Below, one piece after another: positions 18,564-25,683 of a stretch of 39,880 nucleotides of DNA (positions are counted from its first letter, which is position 1; every line of letters starts with the position of its first letter). Source of the stretch: Steroidobacter sp. (GTDB lineage: Bacteria; Pseudomonadota; Gammaproteobacteria; Steroidobacterales; Steroidobacteraceae); contig NZ_JAEUPY010000569.1 of assembly GCF_016790065.1 (NCBI RefSeq), forward strand, positions 1 to 39,880, given 5' to 3'. The translations under genes were made by a program, and so were the position numbers. The notes under the pieces are model-generated. The model saw nothing but the letters and a program-made list of their open reading frames with translations. It ran no database searches and was not told the origin of the DNA.

Positions 18564-20552
18564 ATGCATTCTGTTCGGCTCGCCGGGTGCGCGAGTAAAG
18601 TCACCTTTTTGGTAATTTGGCTGACGTTTTTGTCTGGTTGCGGTGGTGGTGGTGGTGGCGGCAGCACTCCCACACCTCCGAGCGGCAATCCCAATCCCAA
18701 CCCACCCGCGCTGAGTCGCCTGACTCTGACCGGCACCGTCACCGACGCGCCCATCTCCAATGCCATCGTCACCGCGACCGTGGGCGGAGAAACATTCACC
18801 GCCAACGCCGACGCCAACGGCAATTACAGTCTCGAGATCGCCATCGCTCAAAGCGCCACCAGCGGCTTTGTGACTTTGTCGGCCAAGGGCGTGGGCGCAC
18901 AGTCTTATGTCGAGTTCAGCAGTTTGCTCGGCACCTTCTCGGCGCTGCTGACTCAAGCCGGCAGCGACGCGACGCTTTCCAACACCGAAAACTTCGGCAC
19001 GCAAATCACCAATGTGAGTACGGCGCTGGCGGTGCTGTTGAAAGAAGCCAACGGCGGCCAGGCTCTCACCACCGATGCGCTCGTGGCCAGCTTGTCCGCG
19101 TCGCTGGACAGTCAGGAGTTATTGAATCTGGCCACCGCCATCAAATTGCTGGTCGATCAACCCAGCGACTATCCGTTGCCGGCGGGGCAGACTTCGCTGC
19201 GTGCCCTGCTCGCCGACAGCGACTTGCGCCAGCAACTGGTCGCAGCGGCCTACCAGCAGGACCCGCCCAACTTCAGCGCCACGCAGAATGAAATGGTGAG
19301 CGACAGCACGCTCATCGAACCGGTCACGCCGGCGGCAGTGCCCGCCAATTTGATCGCCACTACGCTGCCCAGCGACGTAGCCGAGGCCTACATGGGCTTG
19401 GATCGCACCGTGGCCTATGACTTCAATGCCAACGGCACCGGCACAGCCACCAATCGTTTCTTCCATCGCAACATGACCTGGACGGTGTCGGGTGACGCCA
19501 TCGAGATCGTTTATGCAACGCCGGTGCTGTCCATGGTCGGCTATGAGCGTGGCACCTGCCCGAGCCCCGAGTTCGGCTACGGCCCGCATGACCTGTACAT
19601 GGAATATAACGTCTCGGGCGCAACGCTCAGATGGCTGAGCGAGCGCATCCTGACCATCACGGAATCGCGGCAGATCGTCTATCGAGATTGCGGCCCCAGC
19701 AGCGGCACTGAGATTGTGACAGTCGCACGGACCATCATGGACCCGTCCAACACTCGCACCATCGATGCGGCTCAGCTGCGCAATACGGCGCGAACGCTGT
19801 GGGTCTGGGACGGTTCTTCGGATTATCAGGATGTCGAGTCGGGTTCGACGCCGGTCATGCCGGACACCGCCGACCTGCGCGCCGATGGCACCGGCTCGAC
19901 TCGCATCTTCGCCAAGCTGTTCACTTGGGCGCTGGATGCGAGCGGCAAGGTGCTCACGCTGAACTTCACCGATGGCTCCGTGGGCAAGTTCTATTCGCTG
20001 CGCCAGGTCGATGCCGTGAGCACGGATATGGTTTATGACCTAGCTTTGTCATCCGGCCGCCGCAGCGTCGGCGCAGCCGTCTCGATCCATGCAGACCTGC
20101 AACGATCGTTCGCTTATACGGCGAACAACGCCGTCGGTCGCCATTACTGGATGGGGCTCGGCGAGTACGGCGCGCCGGCCGAGGTGAAAGGCTTCCGTTA
20201 TCGTTTCGATACCGACGGCACCGGCTCGCGCGAAGACGAGATCCTCGATATCAATGGCAATGCCGTGGTTCGCGACGTGAACTATTCGCGCCGGTGGGGA
20301 CTGTTCTGGCACATCGACGACGGCATGCTGGTTTCGGAGCGCACCCGGATGCCGGTCACCGGCACCTACAATTGTTTACGCCCCGATCCGCAATGCTTCG
20401 TGGACGAGGAGCGCCGGCGCATTCCTCTGGTCAGCGTCGGCAATCGCACTTACTCGCTGGAACTCTGGCGCTATCGCATCGATAGCCAGGGCGACTTCCT
20501 ACGCCGGCAAACCTATCTGGGCATCTACGACTACGAGGCGTTGGCTCCCTAA
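18564..20552 (+). CDS. large putative lipoprotein with N-terminal Ig/CarboxypepD-like domain
   Basis: 662 residues from the chosen ATG. A lipoprotein signal follows at once: hydrophobic FLVIWLTFLSGC with lipid-bearing C26. A run of glycines (GGT repeats in the DNA at about 18640-18660) and a Pro/Asn-rich spacer TPTPPSGNPNPNPP lead into the mature protein. Residues about 50-120 (LTGTVTDAPISNAIVTATVGG) resemble the carboxypeptidase-regulatory or Ig-like folds common at the start of surface lipoproteins. A helical segment and a long beta-rich C-terminal part follow, with repeated NGTGTATNRFF / DGTGSTRIFAKLF / DGTGSREDEI elements. I do not recognise the C-terminal family. Starting earlier, at 18438, would put 42 uncharged-looking residues before the signal peptide and is unlikely. 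It is divergent from the fused surface protein. Confidence 0.82.
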   Translation: MHSVRLAGCASKVTFLVIWLTFLSGCGGGGGGGSTPTPPSGNPNPNPPALSRLTLTGTVTDAPISNAIVTATVGGETFTANADANGNYSLEIAIAQSATSGFVTLSAKGVGAQSYVEFSSLLGTFSALLTQAGSDATLSNTENFGTQITNVSTALAVLLKEANGGQALTTDALVASLSASLDSQELLNLATAIKLLVDQPSDYPLPAGQTSLRALLADSDLRQQLVAAAYQQDPPNFSATQNEMVSDSTLIEPVTPAAVPANLIATTLPSDVAEAYMGLDRTVAYDFNANGTGTATNRFFHRNMTWTVSGDAIEIVYATPVLSMVGYERGTCPSPEFGYGPHDLYMEYNVSGATLRWLSERILTITESRQIVYRDCGPSSGTEIVTVARTIMDPSNTRTIDAAQLRNTARTLWVWDGSSDYQDVESGSTPVMPDTADLRADGTGSTRIFAKLFTWALDASGKVLTLNFTDGSVGKFYSLRQVDAVSTDMVYDLALSSGRRSVGAAVSIHADLQRSFAYTANNAVGRHYWMGLGEYGAPAEVKGFRYRFDTDGTGSREDEILDINGNAVVRDVNYSRRWGLFWHIDDGMLVSERTRMPVTGTYNCLRPDPQCFVDEERRRIPLVSVGNRTYSLELWRYRIDSQGDFLRRQTYLGIYDYEALAP

Positions 20553-20561
20553 CGAATGTCC

Positions 20562-20579
20562 GGGGCGTACACTCGCCCC
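20562..20579 (+). promoter_or_regulatory. hairpin GGGGCG-tacact-CGCCCC touching the methyltransferase start codon
   Basis: A perfect 6-bp GC stem with a 6-base loop ends at the base before ATG 20580, covering the place where a ribosome site should be. There is no following T run, so it is not a standard terminator for the lipoprotein gene 9 bases upstream. It could reduce initiation, or the true start could be the ATG at 20556. Confidence 0.4.
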
Positions 20580-21176
20580 ATGACTGCGCAAAAACCATTC
20601 GCGCCCGCCTGCGAGCGCAACCGCGAGCCCATCCTCGAAGTACTGCGCGAGTGCTTTGCCGACCGGCGGCGCATCTTGGAAATCGGCAGCGGCACCGGTC
20701 AGCATGCCGTGCACTTCGCACCGGCATTGCCGAATGCGATTTGGCAAACGTCCGATGTCGCCGAGAATCTGCCGGGGGTTCAGCTGTGGCTGGATGAAGC
20801 CGCGTTAGAGAATCTGCCGCCACCGCTCACACTGGATGTCACTGGCGCTTGGCCGGAGCAAAGTTTCGACGCCGTCTTCTCGGCCAACTCGCTGCACATC
20901 ATGCCGTGGTCGGCAGTGGAGCAATTCTTCGCCGGGGTTGGCGGAGTGCTGGAGCCCGGCGGCGTACTGGCCGTTTACGGGCCCTTCAACTATGGCGGCA
21001 ACTACACCAGCGACAGTAATCGTGAGTTCGATGGTTGGTTGAAACAGCGCTCGGCGCTGAGCGCGATTCGTGATTTCGAGGCGGTCGACCGGCTGGCCCA
21101 GGCCATCGGTTGCAAACTGGACAAGGACCACACGATGCCGGCCAATAACCGGCTGCTCGTGTGGCGTCGTCTTTAG
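20580..21176 (+). CDS. DUF938 family SAM-dependent methyltransferase
   Basis: 198 residues from ATG 20580 (MTAQKPFAPACERNREPIL), which matches the usual opening of DUF938 proteins; an in-frame ATG eight codons earlier is the alternative. Motif I of class I methyltransferases is ILEIGSGTGQHAVHFA, the acidic ribose-binding residue is in QTSDVAENL, and motif IV is FDAVFSANSLHIMPW. The family's YGPFNYGGNYTSDSN stretch is present. The substrate is not known for the family. The stop abuts the stop of the convergent aldehyde dehydrogenase gene with no gap. Confidence 0.9.
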   Translation: MTAQKPFAPACERNREPILEVLRECFADRRRILEIGSGTGQHAVHFAPALPNAIWQTSDVAENLPGVQLWLDEAALENLPPPLTLDVTGAWPEQSFDAVFSANSLHIMPWSAVEQFFAGVGGVLEPGGVLAVYGPFNYGGNYTSDSNREFDGWLKQRSALSAIRDFEAVDRLAQAIGCKLDKDHTMPANNRLLVWRRL

Positions 21177-22697
21177 TTAGATATCGAACTTCACGCCCTG
21201 CGCCAGCGGCAGGCGCGAGCCGTAGTTGATGGTATTGGTGGCACGGCGCATGTAGCCCTTCCAGCAATCCGAGCCCGCCTCACGGCCGCCGCCCGTTTCC
21301 TTTTCGCCGCCGAAGGCTCCGCCGATTTCAGCACCGGACGGGCCGATGTTGACGTTGGCGATACCGCAATCCGAACCCAGCGCGGACAGGAAATATTCGG
21401 CTTCACGCAAATCGTTGGTGAAGATGCAGGACGACAAGCCCTGCGGCACCTCGTTATGAAGCTGGATGGCTTCGTTGAGGTTTTCATACTTCATCACGTA
21501 CAGAATGGGCGCGAAGGTCTCACGACGCACCACGTCGTCCTGCGAGTTCACTTCCACCAACGCCGGGCGCACGTAGTACGCATCGTCACCCAATTCCGGA
21601 GCAACGCGCGTGCCGCCGACGACTTTGCCGCCGATGGCGGTGGCCTGCTGCAAGGACTGCTGCATGGCTTGGTAGGACTGCTTGTCCACCAACGGGCCGA
21701 TCAACACATCCGCTCGTCGCGGGTCGCCGATGGCCACCGACTCGTAAATCTTTTTCAGTCGGGTCACGCAGTCGTTGTACACGGCGGAGTGAACGAACAA
21801 ACGTCGCAGCGACGTGCAGCGCTGGCCGGCCGTGCCCATCGCACCGAATGCGATGCCTCGCAGCGCCAGATTCATATCGGCGGTGGGAGAAACGATGCAA
21901 CCATTGTTGCCGCCGAGCTCCAGGATGGCTCTCGCGAAACGTGCAGCCAGTTTGGGGGCTACCGTGCGCCCCATGTGCGTCGAGCCCGTCGCAGAGACCA
22001 GCGGTACGCGCGGATGATCGACCAGCACTTCGCCGATTTCACGGCCGCCGATCAGCAGCGTCGATAGGCCGTCCGGCACGCCGCCGAACTTCTTCGCTGC
22101 ACGCTCGAAGATCGCTTGCACGGCGAGTGCGGTGAGCGGCGTTTTTTCCGAGGGCTTCCAGACGACGGAGTTGCCACAGACCAGAGCCAACGCGGCGTTC
22201 CAGGCCCACACTGCGACCGGGAAGTTGAACGCGGAGATCACACCGACCACACCCAGCGGATGCCAGTTCTCCATCAACCGATGTTCAGCGCGCTCCGATG
22301 CAATCGTGAGGCCACACAGTTGGCGAGACAGACCGACTGCGTAATCGCAGATGTCGATCATTTCCTGCACTTCGCCTTGGCCTTCCGACAGGATTTTTCC
22401 CGCTTCCAGCGTGACCAAGCGACCGAGATCTTCTCTTGCTACCCGCAACTCTTCGCCAAAGATGCGCACCAACTCGCCGCGCTTCGGCGCCGGCACCGCA
22501 CGCCAAGCCAAGAAGGCCTGATGCGCGCGCTCGATCTGCTCACCCGCTTCTTGCGCCGAGCACTCGGGTAGCTGTCCCAGCACGTCGCCACTAATAGGCG
22601 ACCGCGCCCGCAGAGTCCCGCCCTTCACGCGCTCAGCCGGAACACCCAGACGTGCCAGCGTCGCAGCGACATCTTGGACGACGTTCAATTCAGACAT
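21177..22697 (-). CDS. amaB: ALDH7-type aldehyde dehydrogenase, probable piperideine-6-carboxylate / aminoadipate-semialdehyde dehydrogenase
   Basis: NAD-dependent oxidation of L-2-aminoadipate 6-semialdehyde (in equilibrium with piperideine-6-carboxylate) to aminoadipate in lysine breakdown. The 506-residue length and sequence fit ALDH7: NWHPLGVVGVISAFNFPVAV, catalytic base E260 in ELGGNNG, nucleophile C294 in GQRCTSLRR, and the family-typical NVNIGPSGAEIGGAFGGEK. It lies 14 bases after a saccharopine/lysine-6-dehydrogenase family gene on the same strand and so forms a two-gene lysine catabolic operon. A divergent Lrp/AsnC regulator supports amino-acid control. Other ALDH7 activities (betaine aldehyde and others) cannot be excluded; the symbol is given by family and context. 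Confidence 0.85.
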   Translation of the reverse strand: MSELNVVQDVAATLARLGVPAERVKGGTLRARSPISGDVLGQLPECSAQEAGEQIERAHQAFLAWRAVPAPKRGELVRIFGEELRVAREDLGRLVTLEAGKILSEGQGEVQEMIDICDYAVGLSRQLCGLTIASERAEHRLMENWHPLGVVGVISAFNFPVAVWAWNAALALVCGNSVVWKPSEKTPLTALAVQAIFERAAKKFGGVPDGLSTLLIGGREIGEVLVDHPRVPLVSATGSTHMGRTVAPKLAARFARAILELGGNNGCIVSPTADMNLALRGIAFGAMGTAGQRCTSLRRLFVHSAVYNDCVTRLKKIYESVAIGDPRRADVLIGPLVDKQSYQAMQQSLQQATAIGGKVVGGTRVAPELGDDAYYVRPALVEVNSQDDVVRRETFAPILYVMKYENLNEAIQLHNEVPQGLSSCIFTNDLREAEYFLSALGSDCGIANVNIGPSGAEIGGAFGGEKETGGGREAGSDCWKGYMRRATNTINYGSRLPLAQGVKFDI

Positions 22698-22711
22698 GAT
22701 TGATTCCTGAG

Positions 22712-23785
22712 TTAGCGGGGGGCGTAGGCGCTGCCGAAGCGATTGGCCAGGAACAGGTCCAACCCAATGTCTTCCTGCCGAATGAAGCCGCGATCCGCAA
22801 TCTTCCCGGTCGCCAACAGATCGAGCACGCCCGTGATGCCGGCCGCGGTCGTGATCTGAATCGCGCTCCGCATCACTCCACCAATCTCGGCGCTATAGAC
22901 CTTGTGAGCATAGGTGTCCTGCACCAGCTGCCCATTGCGCTTGCCGCTAACCGTGACGAACACAATCACCACATCCTGCAGCGTCGCCGGCAGCGCATTC
23001 TCCAGAATGTCCTTGAGCACATCGCGACGATCGCGCAGACGCAAATCGTTGAGCAGCGCCTTCATGATCGACGCATGGCCGGGATACCGAATCGTGCGGT
23101 AGTTCAGATTCCGCACCTTGCCACCCAGCGTCTCGCACAGCGAGCCCAGGCCGCCGGACGTGTTGAACGCCTCGTAAGTCACGCCGTCGAGCGCGAACTC
23201 TTCCAGCTCTTCCATGGGCGGCACTTCGCGACGCTCGCCATTGACGATGGCTTCGCAAGGCTCGCAATACTCGTTGATCAACCCTTCCGTGCTCCAGGTC
23301 AGGTTGTAGTTGAGCGCATTGGACGGAAACTTGGGCAGCGCGCCGACGCGCATGCGCACGTCGTGCAGGGTGTCGAAGCGACGAATCAAATCGTAAGCGG
23401 CAATGGTGATGAAGCCAGGTGCCAGGCCGCACTGGGGAATGAACGCGGTCTGCGCGCCTTCGGCCAGGCGCTTCACTTTGCGCGTGGTGGCGACGTCTTC
23501 GGTCAAATCCAGATAGTGGGCGCCGACTTCCTTGGCGGCCACGGCGATATCGCCGGTCAGATTGAACGGCACCGCGCTTAGCACAGCGAAGCTGCCTTTG
23601 AGCAAGTCGGTCAGCGCACGCGGATCGGTAACGTCCACCGCCTTGGTTTCGATGGCAGGATTCAGGCCGTCGAAGCGACCAACCGCGCGATCTGCCAGGG
23701 TGACGCGATAGTCGCCGCTGGCGGCGAGCATGTCGGCAATGGTGACGCCAATCTTGCCGGCGCCTGCAACTACGATGTGTTTCAT
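22712..23785 (-). CDS. saccharopine dehydrogenase family enzyme, candidate L-lysine 6-dehydrogenase
   Basis: 357 residues from MKHIVVAGAGKIG, whose Rossmann glycines are G8, G10 and G13. Open frame continues upstream but only into the promoter. Marks of the family are LSAVPFNLT, HYLDLTEDV, IPQCGLAPGF and the strongly conserved SNALNYNLTWSTEGLINEY and EAFNTSGGLGSL. This layout is shared by saccharopine dehydrogenases (forming aminoadipate semialdehyde and glutamate) and by lysine 6-dehydrogenases (deaminating lysine directly at C6). No lysine-ketoglutarate reductase gene is present beside it, and the next gene oxidises piperideine-6-carboxylate, so direct lysine 6-dehydrogenation is my preferred reading. 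The upstream Shine-Dalgarno is poor. Confidence 0.8.
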   Translation of the reverse strand: MKHIVVAGAGKIGVTIADMLAASGDYRVTLADRAVGRFDGLNPAIETKAVDVTDPRALTDLLKGSFAVLSAVPFNLTGDIAVAAKEVGAHYLDLTEDVATTRKVKRLAEGAQTAFIPQCGLAPGFITIAAYDLIRRFDTLHDVRMRVGALPKFPSNALNYNLTWSTEGLINEYCEPCEAIVNGERREVPPMEELEEFALDGVTYEAFNTSGGLGSLCETLGGKVRNLNYRTIRYPGHASIMKALLNDLRLRDRRDVLKDILENALPATLQDVVIVFVTVSGKRNGQLVQDTYAHKVYSAEIGGVMRSAIQITTAAGITGVLDLLATGKIADRGFIRQEDIGLDLFLANRFGSAYAPR

Positions 23786-23791
23786 GGAGCC

Positions 23792-23870
23792 ATTGTCGGC
23801 AAGCTGCCCGCCGGTCGGTATTGCCAAAGCGCCGAGCTGTCGGCAATGTTTCGGCGTTTTGTCGGTTGCC
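23792..23870. promoter_or_regulatory. repeat array in lysine operon / Lrp promoter, probable Lrp-type binding sites
   Basis: TTGTCGGCAA (23793-23802), CTGTCGGCAA (23837-23846) and TTGTCGGTTG (23859-23868) are near-identical, with starts 44 and 22 bases apart, about four and two helical turns. A further GTCGG is at 23814. The second copy is the right arm of ATTGCC...GGCAAT (23820-23847), with a nested GCCGA-gctg-TCGGC. The array begins 7 bases before the dehydrogenase start on one side and ends 51 bases before the Lrp start on the other. Confidence 0.55.
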
Positions 23871-23921
23871 TTCGTCGTTTTGCCCAAATCTTCGTTTTGG
23901 CCAGAGTCAGTCCGTTTTCGC

Positions 23922-24368
23922 ATGAAGCCACGCCCGCCCGCCTTGGACTCGGTCGATCAACAACTCATTGGGTTGTTGCGCGAGAACGCCCGTGCCTCCA
24001 CCGCCGCCCTGGCTCGCAGCCTGGGCCTGTCACGCACCACGGTGCAGAGCCGGCTCGAGCGGTTGGAGCGCTCCAAGGTCATCACCGGTTATTCGGTGCG
24101 GCTGTCGGAAGCGCAAGAACGCGGCGCCGTGCACGCCTACGTCATGATCACCGTCAAACCCAAGCATGCCGCTCAGGTCGAACGGGAAGTCCGCAAGCTC
24201 AAGGCCGTGCGCATCCTGCAAGCCGTGAGCGGTGCCTTCGACCTGATGGCGCTGGCGGTCACCGACTCCATCACCGACATGGACGAGTTGATCGACGCCA
24301 TCGGCGAGCTGGACGGGGTCGAGCGCACCACCTCCTCCATCGTGCTGTCGACCAAGTTCGAACGCTAA
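23922..24368 (+). CDS. Lrp/AsnC family transcriptional regulator
   Basis: 148 residues starting MKPRPPALDSVDQQLIGLL; an upstream extension of the frame would cover the divergent promoter and is not used. The N-terminal winged helix-turn-helix spans about 10-60 (STAALARSLGLSRTTVQSRLERLE). The C-terminal RAM/ligand domain spans about 70-145, with AYVMITVKP and the VSGAFDLMALAV strand typical of Lrp proteins. It is divergent from the lysine dehydrogenase pair and so is the likely lysine-responsive controller of those genes and of itself. Whether it activates or represses cannot be read here. Confidence 0.92.
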   Translation: MKPRPPALDSVDQQLIGLLRENARASTAALARSLGLSRTTVQSRLERLERSKVITGYSVRLSEAQERGAVHAYVMITVKPKHAAQVEREVRKLKAVRILQAVSGAFDLMALAVTDSITDMDELIDAIGELDGVERTTSSIVLSTKFER

Positions 24369-24440
24369 AACCTGCCAGGACCTAGCGCGCTGCCCGAGTT
24401 CACCGGACACGGGCAACGCGCAACTTGCGCGATGCGCGCC

Positions 24441-24456
24441 GGCTGTATATACAGCC
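24441..24456. promoter_or_regulatory. perfect 16-bp palindrome GGCTGTATATACAGCC before the DNA repair operon
   Basis: The palindrome ends 4 bases before the radical SAM start codon, so a bound protein would block both a -10-like TATAT core and translation initiation. It has CTGT and ACAG half-sites as in LexA boxes, but with a 4-base rather than 8-base spacer. A second palindrome, GCGCAA-c-TTGCGC, lies at 24418-24430. Confidence 0.6.
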
Positions 24457-24460
24457 AGAC

Positions 24461-25681
24461 ATGGAGCTGGAAACCAAGCTCGCCATTCTGGCGGACGCTG
24501 CCAAGTACGATGCTTCGTGTGCCAGCAGCGGCGCACCCAAGCGCAGTGCCGCTCCGGGCAAAGGCATGGGTTCGACCACGGGCATGGGCATCTGTCATAG
24601 CTACACGCCCGACGGCCGTTGCGTGTCGTTGCTCAAGATCCTGCTGACCAACTTCTGCCTGTACGACTGCCTCTACTGCATCAACCGCCGTTCGAGCGAC
24701 ATTCCACGAGCACGCTTCTCGCCGCAGGAAGTGGTCGACCTGACACTCTCCTTCTATAGACGCAACTACATCGAAGGCCTGTTCCTCAGCTCCGGCATCA
24801 TTCGTAACGCCGACTACACCATGGAGCAGTTGGTAATGGTCGCCCGCACACTGCGCGAGGAACACGAGTTCCGCGGCTACATTCATTTGAAGACCATTCC
24901 GGAAGCCAGTCCGGAACTGGTGGAAGCCGCCGGTCGCTACGCCGACCGATTGAGCGTCAACATCGAACTGCCGACGCGCGAAGCACTAACGACGCTGGCG
25001 CCGGAGAAGAGCGACGTCTCCATCAAGCGCGCCATGGGCGAGATTCGCTTGAAGCTGGATGAGAAGGCCGACGGTGGCGCCAAAGCTCCGCGCTTCTCGC
25101 CGGCCGGCCAAAGCACCCAACTCATCGTGGGCGCCGACGACAGTACCGACGCCGCCATCATCGAAACCGCGGACACGCTGTATCGCTCGTACAAGTTGCG
25201 ACGAATTTACTACTCGGCGTTCAGCCCGATTCAACGCTCATCCGCACGGTTGCCGAATCAAGCACCGCCGCTGATGCGCGAGCATCGGCTGTACCAAGCC
25301 GACTGGCTGATGCGCTACTACGAGTTCTCGGTGGGCGAACTGGCGCAAGCCATGCCGGGCGGCAAACTGGACTTGAACGTCGATCCCAAGACCACCTGGG
25401 CGTTGGCCAATCGTCAGCAGTTTCCAGTCGACGTAAATACCGCTGAGCGACACCTGCTGTTGCGAGTCCCGGGACTTGGCGTCCGCGTGGTGGATCGAAT
25501 CATCAGCTCGCGTCGGCATCGTCGACTGCGTTATCAAGATTTGAAGACGCTCGGCGCGACGTTGAAACGCGCGCGACATTTTCTGTGCACCGTCGACTAT
25601 CGGCCGCCGTCGAGCGACGTAAGTTCCGATGGCCTGCGCCGTGCGTTGACGGCATCTCCGCAACAGCAGTCGCTGTTCTGA
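24461..25681 (+). CDS. putative DNA modification/repair radical SAM protein
   Basis: 406 residues from MELETKLAILADAAKYDASC, the usual opening of the TIGR03916 family (radical SAM protein linked to a uracil-DNA glycosylase-like gene); an ATG twelve codons upstream would place the operator palindrome inside the gene. The 4Fe-4S cluster motif CxxxCxxC is C66, C70, C73 in NFCLYDCLYC. The C-terminal region (about 320-375) contains a helix-hairpin-helix, LLRVPGLGVRVVDRIISS, expected to grip DNA. The next gene, 2 bases downstream, is the DUF4130-UdgX fusion with which this family is routinely paired. The reaction is unknown; repair or modification of a base is assumed from the DNA-binding tail and the partners. 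Confidence 0.9.
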   Translation: MELETKLAILADAAKYDASCASSGAPKRSAAPGKGMGSTTGMGICHSYTPDGRCVSLLKILLTNFCLYDCLYCINRRSSDIPRARFSPQEVVDLTLSFYRRNYIEGLFLSSGIIRNADYTMEQLVMVARTLREEHEFRGYIHLKTIPEASPELVEAAGRYADRLSVNIELPTREALTTLAPEKSDVSIKRAMGEIRLKLDEKADGGAKAPRFSPAGQSTQLIVGADDSTDAAIIETADTLYRSYKLRRIYYSAFSPIQRSSARLPNQAPPLMREHRLYQADWLMRYYEFSVGELAQAMPGGKLDLNVDPKTTWALANRQQFPVDVNTAERHLLLRVPGLGVRVVDRIISSRRHRRLRYQDLKTLGATLKRARHFLCTVDYRPPSSDVSSDGLRRALTASPQQQSLF

Positions 25682-25683
25682 CC

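Noticed and set aside
22700-23581. Open frame of about 290 codons opposite the lysine dehydrogenase.
   Set aside because: Antisense shadow; the minus-strand gene has a Rossmann motif and family-specific stretches.
24441-24456. Canonical LexA (SOS) box.
   Set aside because: The halves are CTGT and ACAG, but the spacer is 4 bases rather than 8, so it is listed as an unidentified operator.
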